NCBI GenBank assembly: GCA_030490835.1
Contig: CM059972.1
Span: 49,641,452 to 49,705,451, forward strand
Source: Annona cherimola
Lineage: Eukaryota > Streptophyta > Magnoliopsida > Magnoliales > Annonaceae
Length of the DNA: 64,000 nucleotides
Reading direction: 5' to 3'
Shown here: positions 35,180 to 47,743 of the stretch, in pieces
Position numbering within the stretch: position 1 is the stretch's first letter
How the letters are laid out: each line of letters opens with the position of its first letter
Translations under genes and position numbers: made by a program
The notes under the pieces: model-generated
What the model was told of the DNA's origin: nothing
The model's input: the letters and a program-made list of their open reading frames with translations, nothing else
The model's database searches: none

Positions 35180-35835
35180 CACCAAATCATATTACCTGTT
35201 CATTAACCTTGTGCCTTGCATCAACATTTATCTTTATTTGCCCAATTTCTGGTCTTATCCACCATGTTGAACTCTCCTTCATCTGAATATTCATATTAAT
35301 AGGAAGTTACTATTTTTATATTGGTACCAAAAATCCAAATGCCACATAAGTACATCTATAAATAGTGGTTACAGCCCTTCCACATAAAATTTATTCCTCA
35401 ACTGCCATTTACGCCAAAAGTCAATCCATAGTAGATAGATCCCTCAAGATTTTCTTTACATCAATAATGAGTCCCTCTTGATAGATAGAATTCAGCATTG
35501 ATGCCCTTAAAGTTCTGCTTGTTCTTTTCAGCTTCAAAAAACATGGGAACTATCTTCTTCATTTTTGCAAAATGGATAAAACAGGATCAATTGAAATATC
35601 TCTTTTCAGCAAGTTTATTTTTGTAAGAAGAGAGTTATTAGACGTTCTTCATCTAAATGACAAGACTCTCTTTAATAAATTATTTTTCCAAATGGCTCAA
35701 AAAACACCATATCGTTATTCTAAATATTCTAGTTAATTTCACTTCCCAAAAAATTTGTCTTCTTCTTACATTATTAGTAACAGAACCATCTCTCTTCTCT
35801 TTCTACCACTAGAACTTCTACTTTCCTCCACTCTA
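35180..35835 (-). pseudogene. Second LINE: zf-RVT region
   Basis: Minus-strand pieces near 35560-35640 read INLLKRDISIDPV, then a degenerate Cys/His region, as in the zf-RVT domain that follows plant LINE reverse transcriptases (NL-R-I--DP-CP-C). Frames are broken. A MITE separates it from 36183. Confidence 0.55.
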
Positions 35836-36182
35836 GTTCAATGCACCCGGGAGCATTGAGCCTCAATGATCCTGGGTGTATTGAATTCATTTTTTTTGAA
35901 AGATATTTTATAAAAATGTTAATGTAAGTGTATTTAACATGTGTATAAATTTTTACCAATTTTGGAAATGTTTAGATATTTATTTCGTATTTTTTAAAAT
36001 CAGTGGCATTTTAGTAATTTAAAAAATACGAAATAAATATCTAAAAATCTCCAAAATTGGTAAAAATTTATACACATGTTAAATACACTTAGATTAACAA
36101 GTTCATCAAAAAATTTTGAAAAAAAAATATAGGTATATGCGCCTGGGAGCATTGAGGCTCAATGCTCCCAGGTGCATTGAAC
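35836..36182. mobile_element. MITE of the 34464 family inside LINE
   Basis: 347 bp with inverted ends GTTCAATGCACC(C/T)GGGAG. Each end holds the GGAGCATTGAG-CTCAATG hairpin. The two half-internal regions pair (AAATACGAAATAAATATCTA and its complement). The target duplication is unclear. Confidence 0.75.
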
Positions 36183-36392
36183 CAGAACCCCCCTAAAATC
36201 CCCATCAATAAAGTGAGCCACCCTGCACGTTGTTTGGTATATATGCTGGCAATGATCTTACTATCTTTATCATTTGGGTTACCCATCTATCATGAAAGAT
36301 TCTTATTTTTTCATTATCAACCCCCTACCTAAATTTTCTTCTAACAATATCTCTTGCCTTGAGAATACTCCTTCAAGTATAAATGAGTAGCA
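36183..36392 (-). pseudogene. Second LINE: RT C-terminal segment
   Basis: Minus-strand pieces EGVFSRQEILLEENL and IRIFHDRWVTQMIK match the LINE stretch usually reading W-SIL-A-D-L---RW-VG-G--I-I--DRW. The reading continues across the adjacent solo LTR to 38444. Confidence 0.65.
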
Positions 36393-36659
36393 TGTTGATA
36401 ATCAGTAATTATAATATATTTCGTGGGTATATTTATACAAATTTGGTGGGTAAATTAATTTAGTTTAATATGAAGTTTGATTCAAAATATGTTTTTGCAA
36501 TACTTGGGTATTAAACATTAATTTTAAGTGATTTAAACAATCTTAATCTTTTTGTTTGAAATTACATTTTTTATTTGTTGCCATAAAATCAAATGAGTTT
36601 GAAATCATTTTTATATTGGTAACCCTTTAATAAATTAGATGGGTTTAAGATTTAAATAT

Positions 36660-37460
36660 TTTTTATTCAGATTAATAAATTCAAGCCGTCGCCTGGGCCA
36701 CCAAGAAATTTACAATTTCAGCAAAAATCCAAGTCGTTCATCACAAGTCATGGAAAATAAAGCAGATCAAGCCGTCCAATGGCATTCCACCATCCTTAAC
36801 CGTCCAAGCAAGCCACCGATCAGCAGCAAATCAACGCCTGAAATTCAGCAACTGACGCCACCCAAAAATAATTCCCAGCCGTCCATTGTTTAAAGCTCCA
36901 ACTGAATTAATCCTAACCGTCCATCATCCAAGCTAATTCAGCAGTCCATCTCCACACTCCAAAGATGTCCGAAAAAATCACATTTTTCATCCAAGCCGTC
37001 CAATTTATACCCGTGCAAAAATTTAACGACCAGAAAATCATCAGCTGTTCATCCATTTTCCAAAAGCAATCCTAGCCATCCAAGGGAATAAAAATTCAAC
37101 GGTTGGAATAGAAATCATGCAGCTTACGTCAAGCCCTTGGAAAAATTCCAACCGTCCAATTTTCAATCCAGGCCGTCCAAAACAATCATCAAGTTATTTG
37201 GACTGTCCTGTTAACCCAAGCTTCAAATTAAATCAGCATACCTGGCCGTCCAAGCCATGCACCAAATCTGAGCCGTTTAATTAATCCATGCATATCAAGA
37301 CTTTCAGCATCCGTTACTCAAGTCCAGATTTTATGCATGAATCCAAGCTGTCCAATGTAGTCGCTGTACAATACACTGCTCAAGCTTTACGCAATTCAAG
37401 TCCAGATTTGCGTCGTCCAATATTTACGTGAACAGGAACAAATCTCAGCCATCCACCATG
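36660..37460 (+). promoter_or_regulatory. Cluster of CCGTCCA motifs in LTR U3
   Basis: About a dozen copies or near-copies of GCCGTCCAA / ACCGTCCAA (for example near 36762, 36797, 36877, 36916, 36992, 37150, 37171 and 37244) in the 800 bp upstream of the TATA box. They look like a spaced cis-element or the remains of a short repeat. Confidence 0.55.
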
Positions 37461-37556
37461 TAATCCCACGTCCATGCAAATCTGCAGGATGCAGCCATGT
37501 GCTAAGCAATTTCACCAATAAAGGAAAGCAGTTGGTTTCAACGCAAAAATCATACT

Positions 37557-37564
37557 TATAAATA
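37557..37564 (+). promoter_or_regulatory. TATA box of solo LTR
   Basis: TATAAATA followed by GACAGCGTGGC and an A-rich leader, 1.16 kb into the LTR. Confidence 0.6.
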
Positions 37565-38443
37565 GACAGCGTGGCAAGATAAAAAAAGACAAACAAAAAT
37601 TAGAAGTAGAATTTGGAGAGAGGGCGGAAAGCAACTGGCAAGAGGCAAGACGGCCAGTTGGGAGGAGTAGCTGACACACTATCAGGGCTTCCAACTAATA
37701 AGCTTTTCTTTCTTCTTTCCTCTTTATTTTTAATTGTCTATTTAAGATGGATTTGAGTTTTAATTTTATTTTGGACTTAGTCCTAAATCTAGAGTTTAGA
37801 GTGTAGCATGCGTATAATGTAGTGTAGTGTGGTTTTGATTATTTATGATAGATATTATTGTTAATTTAATATCTTGTGATTTAATGTTTGCCTAGTGTTT
37901 GCGCTCTCGCTTTGACAATGATTCTCATATATTAGGTGATGTAACCGAGAAGTGAAAATCTAATATATCATAATCAAGATATTAAACCTGAAAATCTAAG
38001 ACCATGAGAATAGTCGTGATGACCTTGAGGAATCCACAAACGGCCACAGAACTCTATGAATCTTAATTGACTTAATCCTATAAGAATAGTGGTTAAGAAT
38101 AAATTAGGGTTACGTCTTGTAAGTTTTGAAAGAAAATGCAAAGATAAATTAGGGTTTATTCTCCTTTAGTAAATAATATTTGGATTGAAATAGTCATAAC
38201 ACTACTCGTTGCAAAAGACGTATGTGAAACCCTAGATCCTAAGTACTCTCATCCCTTCTTTCTAATATTCAATTCTAAATTCTATTTTCTCTTTTCACTT
38301 TTCTACTTTTCTATTTCACTTTATTCTCTTGATATTTGATACGAAAGAATTTAAAATAAATTTTTAAGTCCCGAATTCCCTTTGGATCGGTATTTTATAT
38401 ACTATAATCCACGACTCGTGCGCTTGAGGTGATATTGCGAACA

Positions 38444-38896
38444 TACGTTTCTCATAAGTCAAAAAACTTAGCTTGAAGAACCTTGTGATAGTGGGAATCA
38501 GTATTTGTCTACCAAATTTTATTAGACCAGTCAACTTCCTCATGCAAGGTTGTATTTTTATCATGGCATGAAGTGGCAACTTCTCAATAAGGAAGTTGAC
38601 TTTCCATCTCTTTTTTAATTTTTGATAGTCACAGTATCTAACATGTATACTATCTATAATACCACCACTCATGCCTCTTATGGGCTACAAATATATCAAT
38701 ATCCATCACTACTAATTATATCAGTTGATACTATAATATATATATATATTTATTATTTCAAAACCTAAGATCTCATAATGGCCTTTAGAGAGCTTATGTA
38801 GATTAACACACTACGTGGAACAACTTTAAGTACATAAGGCCATTCAATTCGCCACTTATAGTCAACCTCCAACATTGCCATTGCTAAAGAGCATCT
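38444..38896 (-). pseudogene. Second LINE: RT thumb region and flank
   Basis: The minus strand near 38460-38560 reads EEVDWSNKIW-TNTDSHYH and HKVLQAKFF, the LINE pattern K-W----N-DSL---VLKAKFF. Further upstream (38600-38896) coding-like but unrecognised pieces follow (LAMAMLEVDYKWRIEWPYVL). Copy F breaks it at 38897. Confidence 0.5.
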
Positions 38897-41800
38897 CGTG
38901 ATACCCAGACCCAAGTAGAGGTCATATATATGCATTTGGCATATAAATATGAATTATGTATGATTTGGTTGATTTATGGATGATTTTATGATTTAATGAT
39001 ATTTTACAATTAGGGTTATAATTAAGAATGGTAATTAAGATAAATCGCCAAAGCCCAATGTGAGTGAAGATGACCAAAGGGGCTTAATGAGGATTAGAAC
39101 ATGCTAATGTGGCATGAATATTTATTTTAATTTCTATGATATATTTAATGGAGATTAAAATGAAAATTATGGAATTATGTTGAAAATTGTAGAAAATTCA
39201 TAACTTGACGCCTATAAGGCGAAATGAGATAAAATTTGAAATGTAAGCTCATAAATTTGGGCTCAACCTTATGTGAGGATAGGATTAAGGTAAAAGTGAG
39301 GAGATTAAGATGATAATTATTTGATTCTAATCTCACACTCCAAGAAAATTTCAAATGTTCATAACTTGACGTAGAAACGTCGGTTTGAGATGAAATTTTA
39401 AACGATGGAATAAAATTATGAAATCTATGGTATGGATGGATTGGATTAAGATAATTATCATAAGAAAGTACTTAATCAGAAAAAGGTGAGTAGCATTGAC
39501 TTTATGCACCTAAAAGTACCATAACATTTATTAAAAAGCAAGTGGTTTAATGACTTAATTAAATACTCCATATGAGGTGTCAAAAGGTGGTTTTTTGAGC
39601 TTTATTTTGTGATCACAAAATCCATGATAAATCGCATGCATTAATGCTTGAATTAAAGGGCTAATGAGCTAGCCTCATGGAGGCTTGAAAGGTTTCTCAT
39701 CAAAAAAAAAAAGGAGGCTTGAAAGGTGGCACATGGTGGACGTCCAAGGGGTCATGCACTTGGATTTTTTGTGATTTTTTAAACCCAAGTCAAAACATAG
39801 CTATGCTAAGGGAGAGAAGGCAGCCATGTGGACGTCCACTTGGGGAGGAGCTAAGTAGCTCATTTAAGTGCTTTGATTTGGTGATTTTTATATAAGATAA
39901 ATGTCTATTTTACTTGGTTATTAGTTAACCAACACATCAAGGGATAAGATACCCATTAATTACCCTCCAAATGAGGTGGCAAAGTAGGCCCAAAAACCTA
40001 GAAAATGAAGGGTATATAAGGGGCATATGGACGTTCCACTTAGAGAGGTTAGAGAGAGAAAAATCTCAAGGAGAAACCCCCCAAAACAAGGCAGCCCTTG
40101 AACGTGCCAAGTCCAGCAAGGAAAGAGGGGGAAAAGAGGAGAAAAAGAGAAGGAAAAAGGGGAGGAAAGAAAGGAATCCAAGTCGGGAAAGTTTGGATTC
40201 AAGATTGATTCGATTCAAGTAAGTGTATTTCAAGTTTAGAATGCTTTAATCCTAAGTTTATTCTCTCAAATCATGATCCATGAATATGGTTCATAAAGAA
40301 ATCTTAAAGGATGAGTTATAATGCCTTGATATGGATATTGAATGATTTTTGAAAGATTTAAAAGAAATCAAGAGTTCAAGAGAGTGAAAATAGAAGTTTA
40401 GGATGGATTTTGATATGAAAGTTAACTTGGAAAATCTTAAAATCCTAAAATAAGTTGCTGTATGATTTAAGAATGTTGATTTGGATGTAATTCATGTTCT
40501 TTTGAATTTCATATGATGATTTAAGCATTGGTTGATGATTTTAGCAAATATGAAACCCTAAGTTTCAAGAAATGACCGATTTCTCCATTTTGGGGTTAAA
40601 AATGATACAAGGGATCGATTAAATTTTTTATGAATGAATTTTAGGGTAAATTACCCTAAATTAAGGATCCTTGGGATGGCCAAAGTGGGATGGATGAGTT
40701 TGTCTTAAATCTGATTTTTTAGGGTATGTATATGAGACGTCCAAATGGGGGCCAAAATGGATGATTTTCACATGATTTTTGTTTCTGATTGTAATGAAAT
40801 GATTTATGAATGTTATGGAGGATAAAATACCCTATGTTTAAGGTACCTTGAGTGTCCAAAATTTTTTGGAAAGATTTGCCCCAAATCTGATTTTATAGAC
40901 ATAAGTTTGGACACGTCAAAACAAGTCAAAAGGATACCCTATATGCATGAATATGTTGCTGTTATGGAAGCCAAAGAATTATGGATTTCAAATATATGAT
41001 AATACCTAAATTTGGGTTAAGAAAAGTATGCTTAATTTCTAGAATTTAATGATTATAAATTTGTTAAGATTTAAGTATTGAAAGAGGCGTTGAAAGGATG
41101 AAAAGGGGTCCTAACGTTGCTGTTTTGGAAATCAGTGATAAATGGATTAAAAATCTGAAATTAAACCCTAAATTATACTTTAATTAAGGGGTTTAATGAT
41201 GATGAAAATAGGTGGAGGTTGATGTGTTACGAAAATTTAAGAAACACATAATATATGTGTTGTATGTTGGACATATGTGGAGCATATGTGTGAATGGAAG
41301 ATATGTGATTTATGTGAACTTGTTAAAATGCAAAATATGCATGAGTATGTGATAAAATGCATGAGGAAGTTTCTGTATGAATAAGGATTGATTATCTCAA
41401 ATTTTGAGATTTAAGTATTAAGCCTAAGACGTCGAATATGTGCTTAGAATGAGCACCGACGCATGAAATGTGAAAAATAGATAAAAATGATAAATTGAAG
41501 GTAATGAACCTCCATATGATGATTTATGGATGGTTGTTATGTTTATGAATGAATACCCTACCTATGGGTTGGGGACATGATGAGGAATGGATGGTATGAT
41601 GCACAAGTGAGTGCGATGTATGTATACCCGACTTGGAATTCAAGTTGGTTATGAATGTTAATGGATTATGGGTTGAAAAACTGAGTTGAATGCAAGCAAA
41701 AGAAAGTATATGAATGCTATGTCATTCTTATATGTATAGGAAAAGGAAAAGAGATAAGCGATAAGGAAAGCTAAGGCGAAGCAGGTAAGCAAGCAGCTTT

Positions 41801-42944
41801 CTAAATGAGTTTTGTATTAAATATTTTCTAAGTTGTTTAAGGATGGTCATTCCTTGTCTATATGCGTTTTGAAATGTTATTTCTATTGAAATAAATGATT
41901 GCTTACTGTTTCATAATTATGCATGAAATGTGATGAAACATGAATTTATACAATGTTTCATTGAAATGATGTTTAAAAAGGGATGGTGCAAAGAATTCTC
42001 TACATGAGAATAACGAGTTCCATGTGTAAGGGGTATATAATGCCGGGGTGACTAAAAGTCATGTATGGAATGGAAATCAAGTAGGCTAATCAAGGCAGAA
42101 AGCAGGACAAGGAGTCCGCCCTTGACGTTGCCAAGTCGGAAGGTCCGGCGCCTAAGATGAGAAGGATCATGCCATGAAAGGATGTTCCCCGTGCTAGCGT
42201 ACCGTCACATGAAGGATAATGTCATGAATGGAAATGATGAATTTGCACATCCAATGTTTATGAAATGCCCAAAAACTGGGATTTACGAATGGTTTACGTG
42301 AATGGTTTTTCATGAATGATTTTCATGAAATGTTTATGAAAAAGTTTCTGCTCCGCAGGTAGTTGATCACTTGCTAAGTGTCTCTCCTGAATGGAGGGAA
42401 ATGTTTTTAAAGAATGTTGTTTTTGAAATAAATTGCCTGAAAACCATAGCTTGCTTATTGAGTTTCAACTCACGTTTTGTTTTCCAAATCCAAAGACAGG
42501 TAAAAGAAGGGAGGCAAGGAGCACAGGTGGAGATTCAAAGATGAACAAATTTCCATGAGTACCTGAGTATGAACCTAAGGGTTGAATGATTATATGAATG
42601 TTAACAATTAAATTATTATTCAATGTTGTAAAGGGATTATGTTATGTTTTATGCCTGATTGGCGAAAATTTTTTATGGGTAAGTGCTAAGGCATGAAATA
42701 TCATGATATGATTAAGTATGAAGATTATAAGATGAGATGTGAAATTCTCAAATGAGACAATGGCCTAAAATGGCATTTGCTGGAAATTGAATGTATGACA
42801 TGATATAAAATCCTAAGGAGTTAGGATTAAGTGGATAAATATCCAATAAGAGCCCGCCGCGTGATCAGGGTAACAATCCTGATTTATATTTACCAATCGA
42901 TAGATCTTGAGGTAAGGATGTGACGATCGGGCTGGGGTGCTACA
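38897..42944 (+). mobile_element. Giant solo LTR (copy F)
   Basis: Starts (T>C)GTGATACCCAGACCCAAG, homologous to the starts of copies B and D, and ends GGGGTGCTACA (4048 bp). Flanks CATCT (38892-38896) and CATCA (42945-42949) are a 4-of-5 duplication. TATA box TATATAAG at 40013-40020, donor-like CAAGTAAGTG at 40217, CAGGTAAGCAAGC at 41782, shared blocks at 42451-42495 and 42845-42944. No coding sequence. Confidence 0.85.
40013..40020 (+). promoter_or_regulatory. TATA box of giant LTR copy F
   Basis: TATATAAG, 1.12 kb from the element start, the same offset as in copies B and D, followed by a GA-rich stretch (AGAGAGGTTAGAGAGAG). Confidence 0.5.
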
Positions 42945-43406
42945 CATCAGCAGCTATACAATTGTTATACAATACCTCTAATATTCTGACAATACTATCT
43001 CTTATCTTGAGAATATCCAATCTCATGATAAGATCCACCTCATATTCTACACTCACAGGTCTCAATCAGACCATACATATCAATAACTATATAAGGAGTA
43101 CTTAGAAGAGGAGGAGTTGAATTCTGGAATTCAAAAGCTTCAATAGTGTCCTTACGGCATCCTTATCTTTCCTTTCTTTTACAGGTTGTAAGATTACAAT
43201 CTTTTTCTACAATAGCATCCTCTGAGAATATCTTATACAAATTTTTACCAAATGGTGAAACCTTATCCATTTTTATGATTTTTTGAGAAAGTATTAAATC
43301 TTTAAAGACAATATTTTTAAAATCCCTTTAGCATCATCTCCCTATACATAGTAAATCCTTAAGTTGCCCATATTATTATCTCTAAACCAACATGTGGAGA
43401 GGATGG
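42945..43406 (-). other. Coding-like remnant between two giant LTRs
   Basis: Minus-strand pieces such as IIKMDKVSPFGKNLYKIFS, EKDCNLTTCKRKERKDKD and EYEVDLIMRLDILKIRD look like old protein-coding sequence with frameshifts. I do not recognise the family. It is continuous with 38896 if copy F is removed. Confidence 0.35.
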
Positions 43407-46400
43407 TGTAAAACCCCAACCTAAATAAGATGCAATGTGTGCATTGAACAGGTACATGTGACTTATATATGATTAAATGGAATTTTTGGATGATTTTAGG
43501 ATTTTATGATATTTTGCAATTAGGGTTCCACTAAGAATGGTGATTAAAAATTTAATCGCCGGAGCCCATTATGAGCCAAGGTGACTAAAGGGGCATAATG
43601 AGGATTAAAAAATTCTAATGTAGCATGAATGTTTAGTTTAATTTCCATGATTTAATTAATGGAGATTAAAATGGAAATTGTGGAATTAAGTGGAAAAACA
43701 CTAGAAAAATCATAACTCAACGCCTGTAAGGCGGATTCAAGTGAAATTTGAAATGAAAGTTGATGATGTTGGGCTTGGTGTTATGGGATTATTGGATTAT
43801 AAAAATTCTTGATGAAATGAGAATTATGATTTATTTATCATATTTCAATTTCAACCGTTAACTTCAAACGGCTATAATGGGAGCTAGGAAAATCGGATTG
43901 AGATGAAATTCGAAACGGTTGAATGAAATTATGAGATGTACATTTTAGAAGGTTTAGATTAAGTAAATTATATGGGAAAAATGCCTGCATTAGAAAAGGT
44001 GAGCATGGTTGACTAATGCACCTCAAAAGTACCTTTCCATTAATGCTAGAGTACAATGCATAATGGCTTGGTTTTAATGGGAGATAAGGTGTCAAATGCA
44101 GCACATTTCTAAGTTTTTTTATGCATTAATATAAAATGCAAATATCCAATAAAATTTCAGCAATGAACGTCCATAATTGATGAAGCTATGAGTGCTCAAG
44201 TGAGCATAGGTGAGGTGTCCAAGGCAAGCACGTTCATGGGCTGGTTGCTGCATATTTTTTGAATTTTTTATTTTATAAAATATGTATATATATATAGCTG
44301 CCATGTTGGGATGTATAAATAATTATTTAATTATGTGAAAAAAATTCAAGAAAATTCGTGAACAATAGCTGCCATTGAAGGTGCAAAAATGGACAGCTTG
44401 GTCTTATGCAAATGACATGCAATGATATGCTAAGTTGCTGCAGTTTTTGTTAAAATTATTTACACCAAATTAATATATGAATTAAGGGATAATTAGGTGT
44501 ATAAATTTCCCACATTTTGGGATTTTTAAAAATTGGAAAAAAATATGAAAACAGGCAGCAATGGTGGACGTGATTTGGTGGACAGATGTAGGGCCTGGAT
44601 TAATGCAGATTTGTGGATTTTTAAAAAGTGATAAAATGCATTTTACTTGGCTGTGAGTTCACCAGAACATAAGGGGAGATAAGCATGGATTCAATGGTCT
44701 GGAAAATGGGCAGCAACAAGTGGGGCCCACAGCTGGAAAATCCAGCACTACAAGAGCATGCACGTTCACATGGATTGGTTTTTGGAAATTATTCTAAGTG
44801 CTGAAATCCCATCTCCCCAAGGCAGTGCTCACGTCCCAGCCCTAGGCCACCAAGGAGGAAGAAAAGAAAAGGAAAAGAAAGGGGAAAAGGAGAGATCACT
44901 CATTTAATCAAGTAAGTATATGATTATTTTGATTTTATGCTTCAAATCTGGAAATTATATGATGTTGTAAACTAAAATATGAACGGAATAGTAAATGGAT
45001 GAATTTTAGCATGAAAAAGTTTTTAAAGAATAATTATGAGGTTATTAAGGAAATACCCAATTTTCAGCTTAAAATTACAATTACTTTGCAAATTAAAAAT
45101 CCGAGAAGATTAACCCAAACAGGCTAAAATGGGTGACAGGATCATCTGTAGAAAATGATTTTTAATAATTTTTATACAAGCAATTTTGATCTTAATATTT
45201 TACAAGATATATAATAAATATTTATTATCACATAAAAAAATTAAAAATTAGGTTTTGATGGGTATAAATATACTCAATAATTTACGTGATTAAGGCTGAC
45301 TGAAAATTGATGCTGTTGTCCAGCAAGGTAAAAATTCCAAAATAAATATAAATAATTAATTTTTTATTCTGAAATATTTATTTTGGTTACTTCATGTAGT
45401 TATTAAGGTATGATATAAAGTTTAGATCAAAAATACTTGATTTGATATTAATTCAAGATTTTGATATTTCAGTACGCCTGATTTCAGCATATGTGGATAG
45501 TTTGAGAAAAAATCAAAAATAAATATGAAACCTACCTAGAAATGATCCAAATTGATATATGTGTTAAATTATTAAATATGGATTAATAAAAGTGTGATTA
45601 TATGCTGAAATTTAGGATTTATATAATTGCCTATGGTTATGTGTCAAAAGACACGTTAAACGGGTGAAAAAATGAGTTCCAAACTAGCTGTTTTGGAAAC
45701 CTATGGCAAGTGGATTTAAACCCTATAAAAATAACCTAAATTCAGTGGTAATTAAGGGTAATTAAACCGCTGAAATATGGATTAAACCTCTGCCTTAGAA
45801 AATTTTATGAAATCCATTATGTATATGTTGCCAAATGGGCATATGAGAAGGAATAGATATGCAAGGGTGATGAATGACTTGTGAAATTTAGTTTTGTGCA
45901 AAAATGCATGAAAATATGATATATTTTGTGAATATATTTCTGTTTAGGAAAATTTTCCATAACACATATTATATGTGTCTTCAAGAGAGTTTAAGTGCAG
46001 GATATGAATGATGGAAAGGGGTAATGAGTTAATGTGATTTGCGAAAATGCAAAATGGATGGAAATATGTTGAAACATGTAAAAAAGGTGCTGTTTTGATA
46101 ATATTTGTTAATCTCAAAATTTGGGATTGATATATGAAGCTTAAACTCTTAAACATGTGCTTAAAGTAAGCACTAATGAAAGAAATGTGAAAAATGGATA
46201 AGTAAATGATAAATGAAGGATAATGAAACTTCATTGAGATAAATGAAAGATCATGATATGCTTGAAAACTATCCTAAGTAAGGATACTAAGAATGAAAAG
46301 AATAGATAATATGATGCACAAGTTGCGTTGTTATGTATAAACCTCCGACTTGTAAAACAAGTGGGTCATAGTCAATGAAAATATATGGGTTGGAAAACTA

Positions 46401-47586
46401 AATTACGTGCAAGCATATGAGATTATATGTATAAATGCAATGTCATTTTTATGTGTATAGGCAAGGAAAAGAATGGAAGGAAAAAGAGATTATAGCGATC
46501 TCAAGTAAGCAAGCGAACTTTCTAAAATGACATTTTCTTTCCATGGGATTGATATGATTGAAATGTTTATGTTTGTATTTGAAATGTTTATGTTTATATT
46601 TTATTGAATGGGCAAGCACAAGTTTTGAATATGACGGCTTTAATGCAAAGCCATAAGTTTTGAAAAATGATGACTTTAATGAAAAGTCTTAAGGTTTGCT
46701 TCATGGGAAGCAAGCGACACTTCTTAAGATAAATAATTTATCCTAAGTGTTGCCAAGGATGGCAATGCTTCATGTCAATGGAATTGAGAAATTTTGCTTA
46801 TGAGTAAACAAGTTCTCCATGCTAAAGTTTTCTAAGGATTTCATGTTTGATACCGATGGTTTTAAGAATTTGCTTTTAAGCAAGCAAGTTCTATATGATA
46901 TTGTTCAACAGCATTTTATAAGAAAAAGGAAATTTTACCCTTTTTCACAAAATATTATTTGTAAATGAGTTTTGAGTTATTTCTACAATAACTCGTGAAA
47001 AACAATGATGAAAAAGATTTGTTTTGCTAGGTCAAGATAATTAAATAATAAATGATGTTTTGGACATAGTCCATATGTATTGAAATGATGTTCGAAAAGT
47101 TTTGATTTTCTTTAGACAAGAAAATTTATGTTAAAAATGTTTATACGGATGTGTTAAAAAGGGATTTATGGATGGCCAACCTCCTATGATTGATTTCATA
47201 AAATGGTTTGATTTCAGGTTACTTAATGGCATGCAAAAGACTGTGCAATTTCCCTTTATGTAAAAATGATTGATATGTGGACAATTATTAAATTTTTAGG
47301 TTATGGACAAGGGGATAGCATAATTGCATAACTTTTGTAAACAAAAGGTCTTGAAATGAAAATCAAGCAAATATTAGAGAAAAATATGATTTATTTATGG
47401 AAATCCAAAGAATTTGAAATTCTTTTATTAAAAGGATTTTAAGATGTATTGTTTCCCAAACATTTCAAATGTTTATCAAAATATTTTACTCAAAACGTTT
47501 CTAAAGGAACTTAAGGAAGGTCATCCTAAAACTGGATTTCAAATAACAACTTGTTAAAGTGGATGCGCTCGCTTACAAGTTGACAC

Positions 47587-47743
47587 GGACTGCGGTCTAT
47601 GATGTGTTTTTGAAAATTATTTTTAAATATAGACTTCAGTCTAAGATTTTTGTGCATATGGATGCAGCCTGCGGTCTGTGATCTCGGTTTAAAAGGACAT
47701 GGACTGCGGTCTGTGGTTCTTTAAATCAAATGGACTGCGGTCC
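47587..47743 (+). repeat. Array of GGACTGCGGTCC-type dyads
   Basis: Five variants of the inverted repeat GGAC-TGCG-GTCC at 47587, 47631, about 47664, 47701 and 47732, spaced 30-45 bp. A related single motif (GGACTAGGGTCTGTGG) is in copy C near 13634. Confidence 0.7.

Larger units (their letters stand above)
36393..38443 (+). mobile_element. Solo LTR, probably Ty3/gypsy (Tat/Athila-like)
   Basis: TGTTGATAATCAG...TTGCGAACA, 2051 bp. It interrupts the second LINE: minus HKVLQAKFF near 38465-38490 on one side, the RT C-terminal segment on the other. TATA box at 37557. The 3' part (GAATTCCCTTTGGATCGGT, TGCGCTTGAGGTGATATTG) resembles the end of Tat/Athila LTRs just before the primer-binding site, from memory of those families. 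No clear 5-bp duplication remains (TAGCA versus TACGT). No internal region follows, hence solo. Confidence 0.65.
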
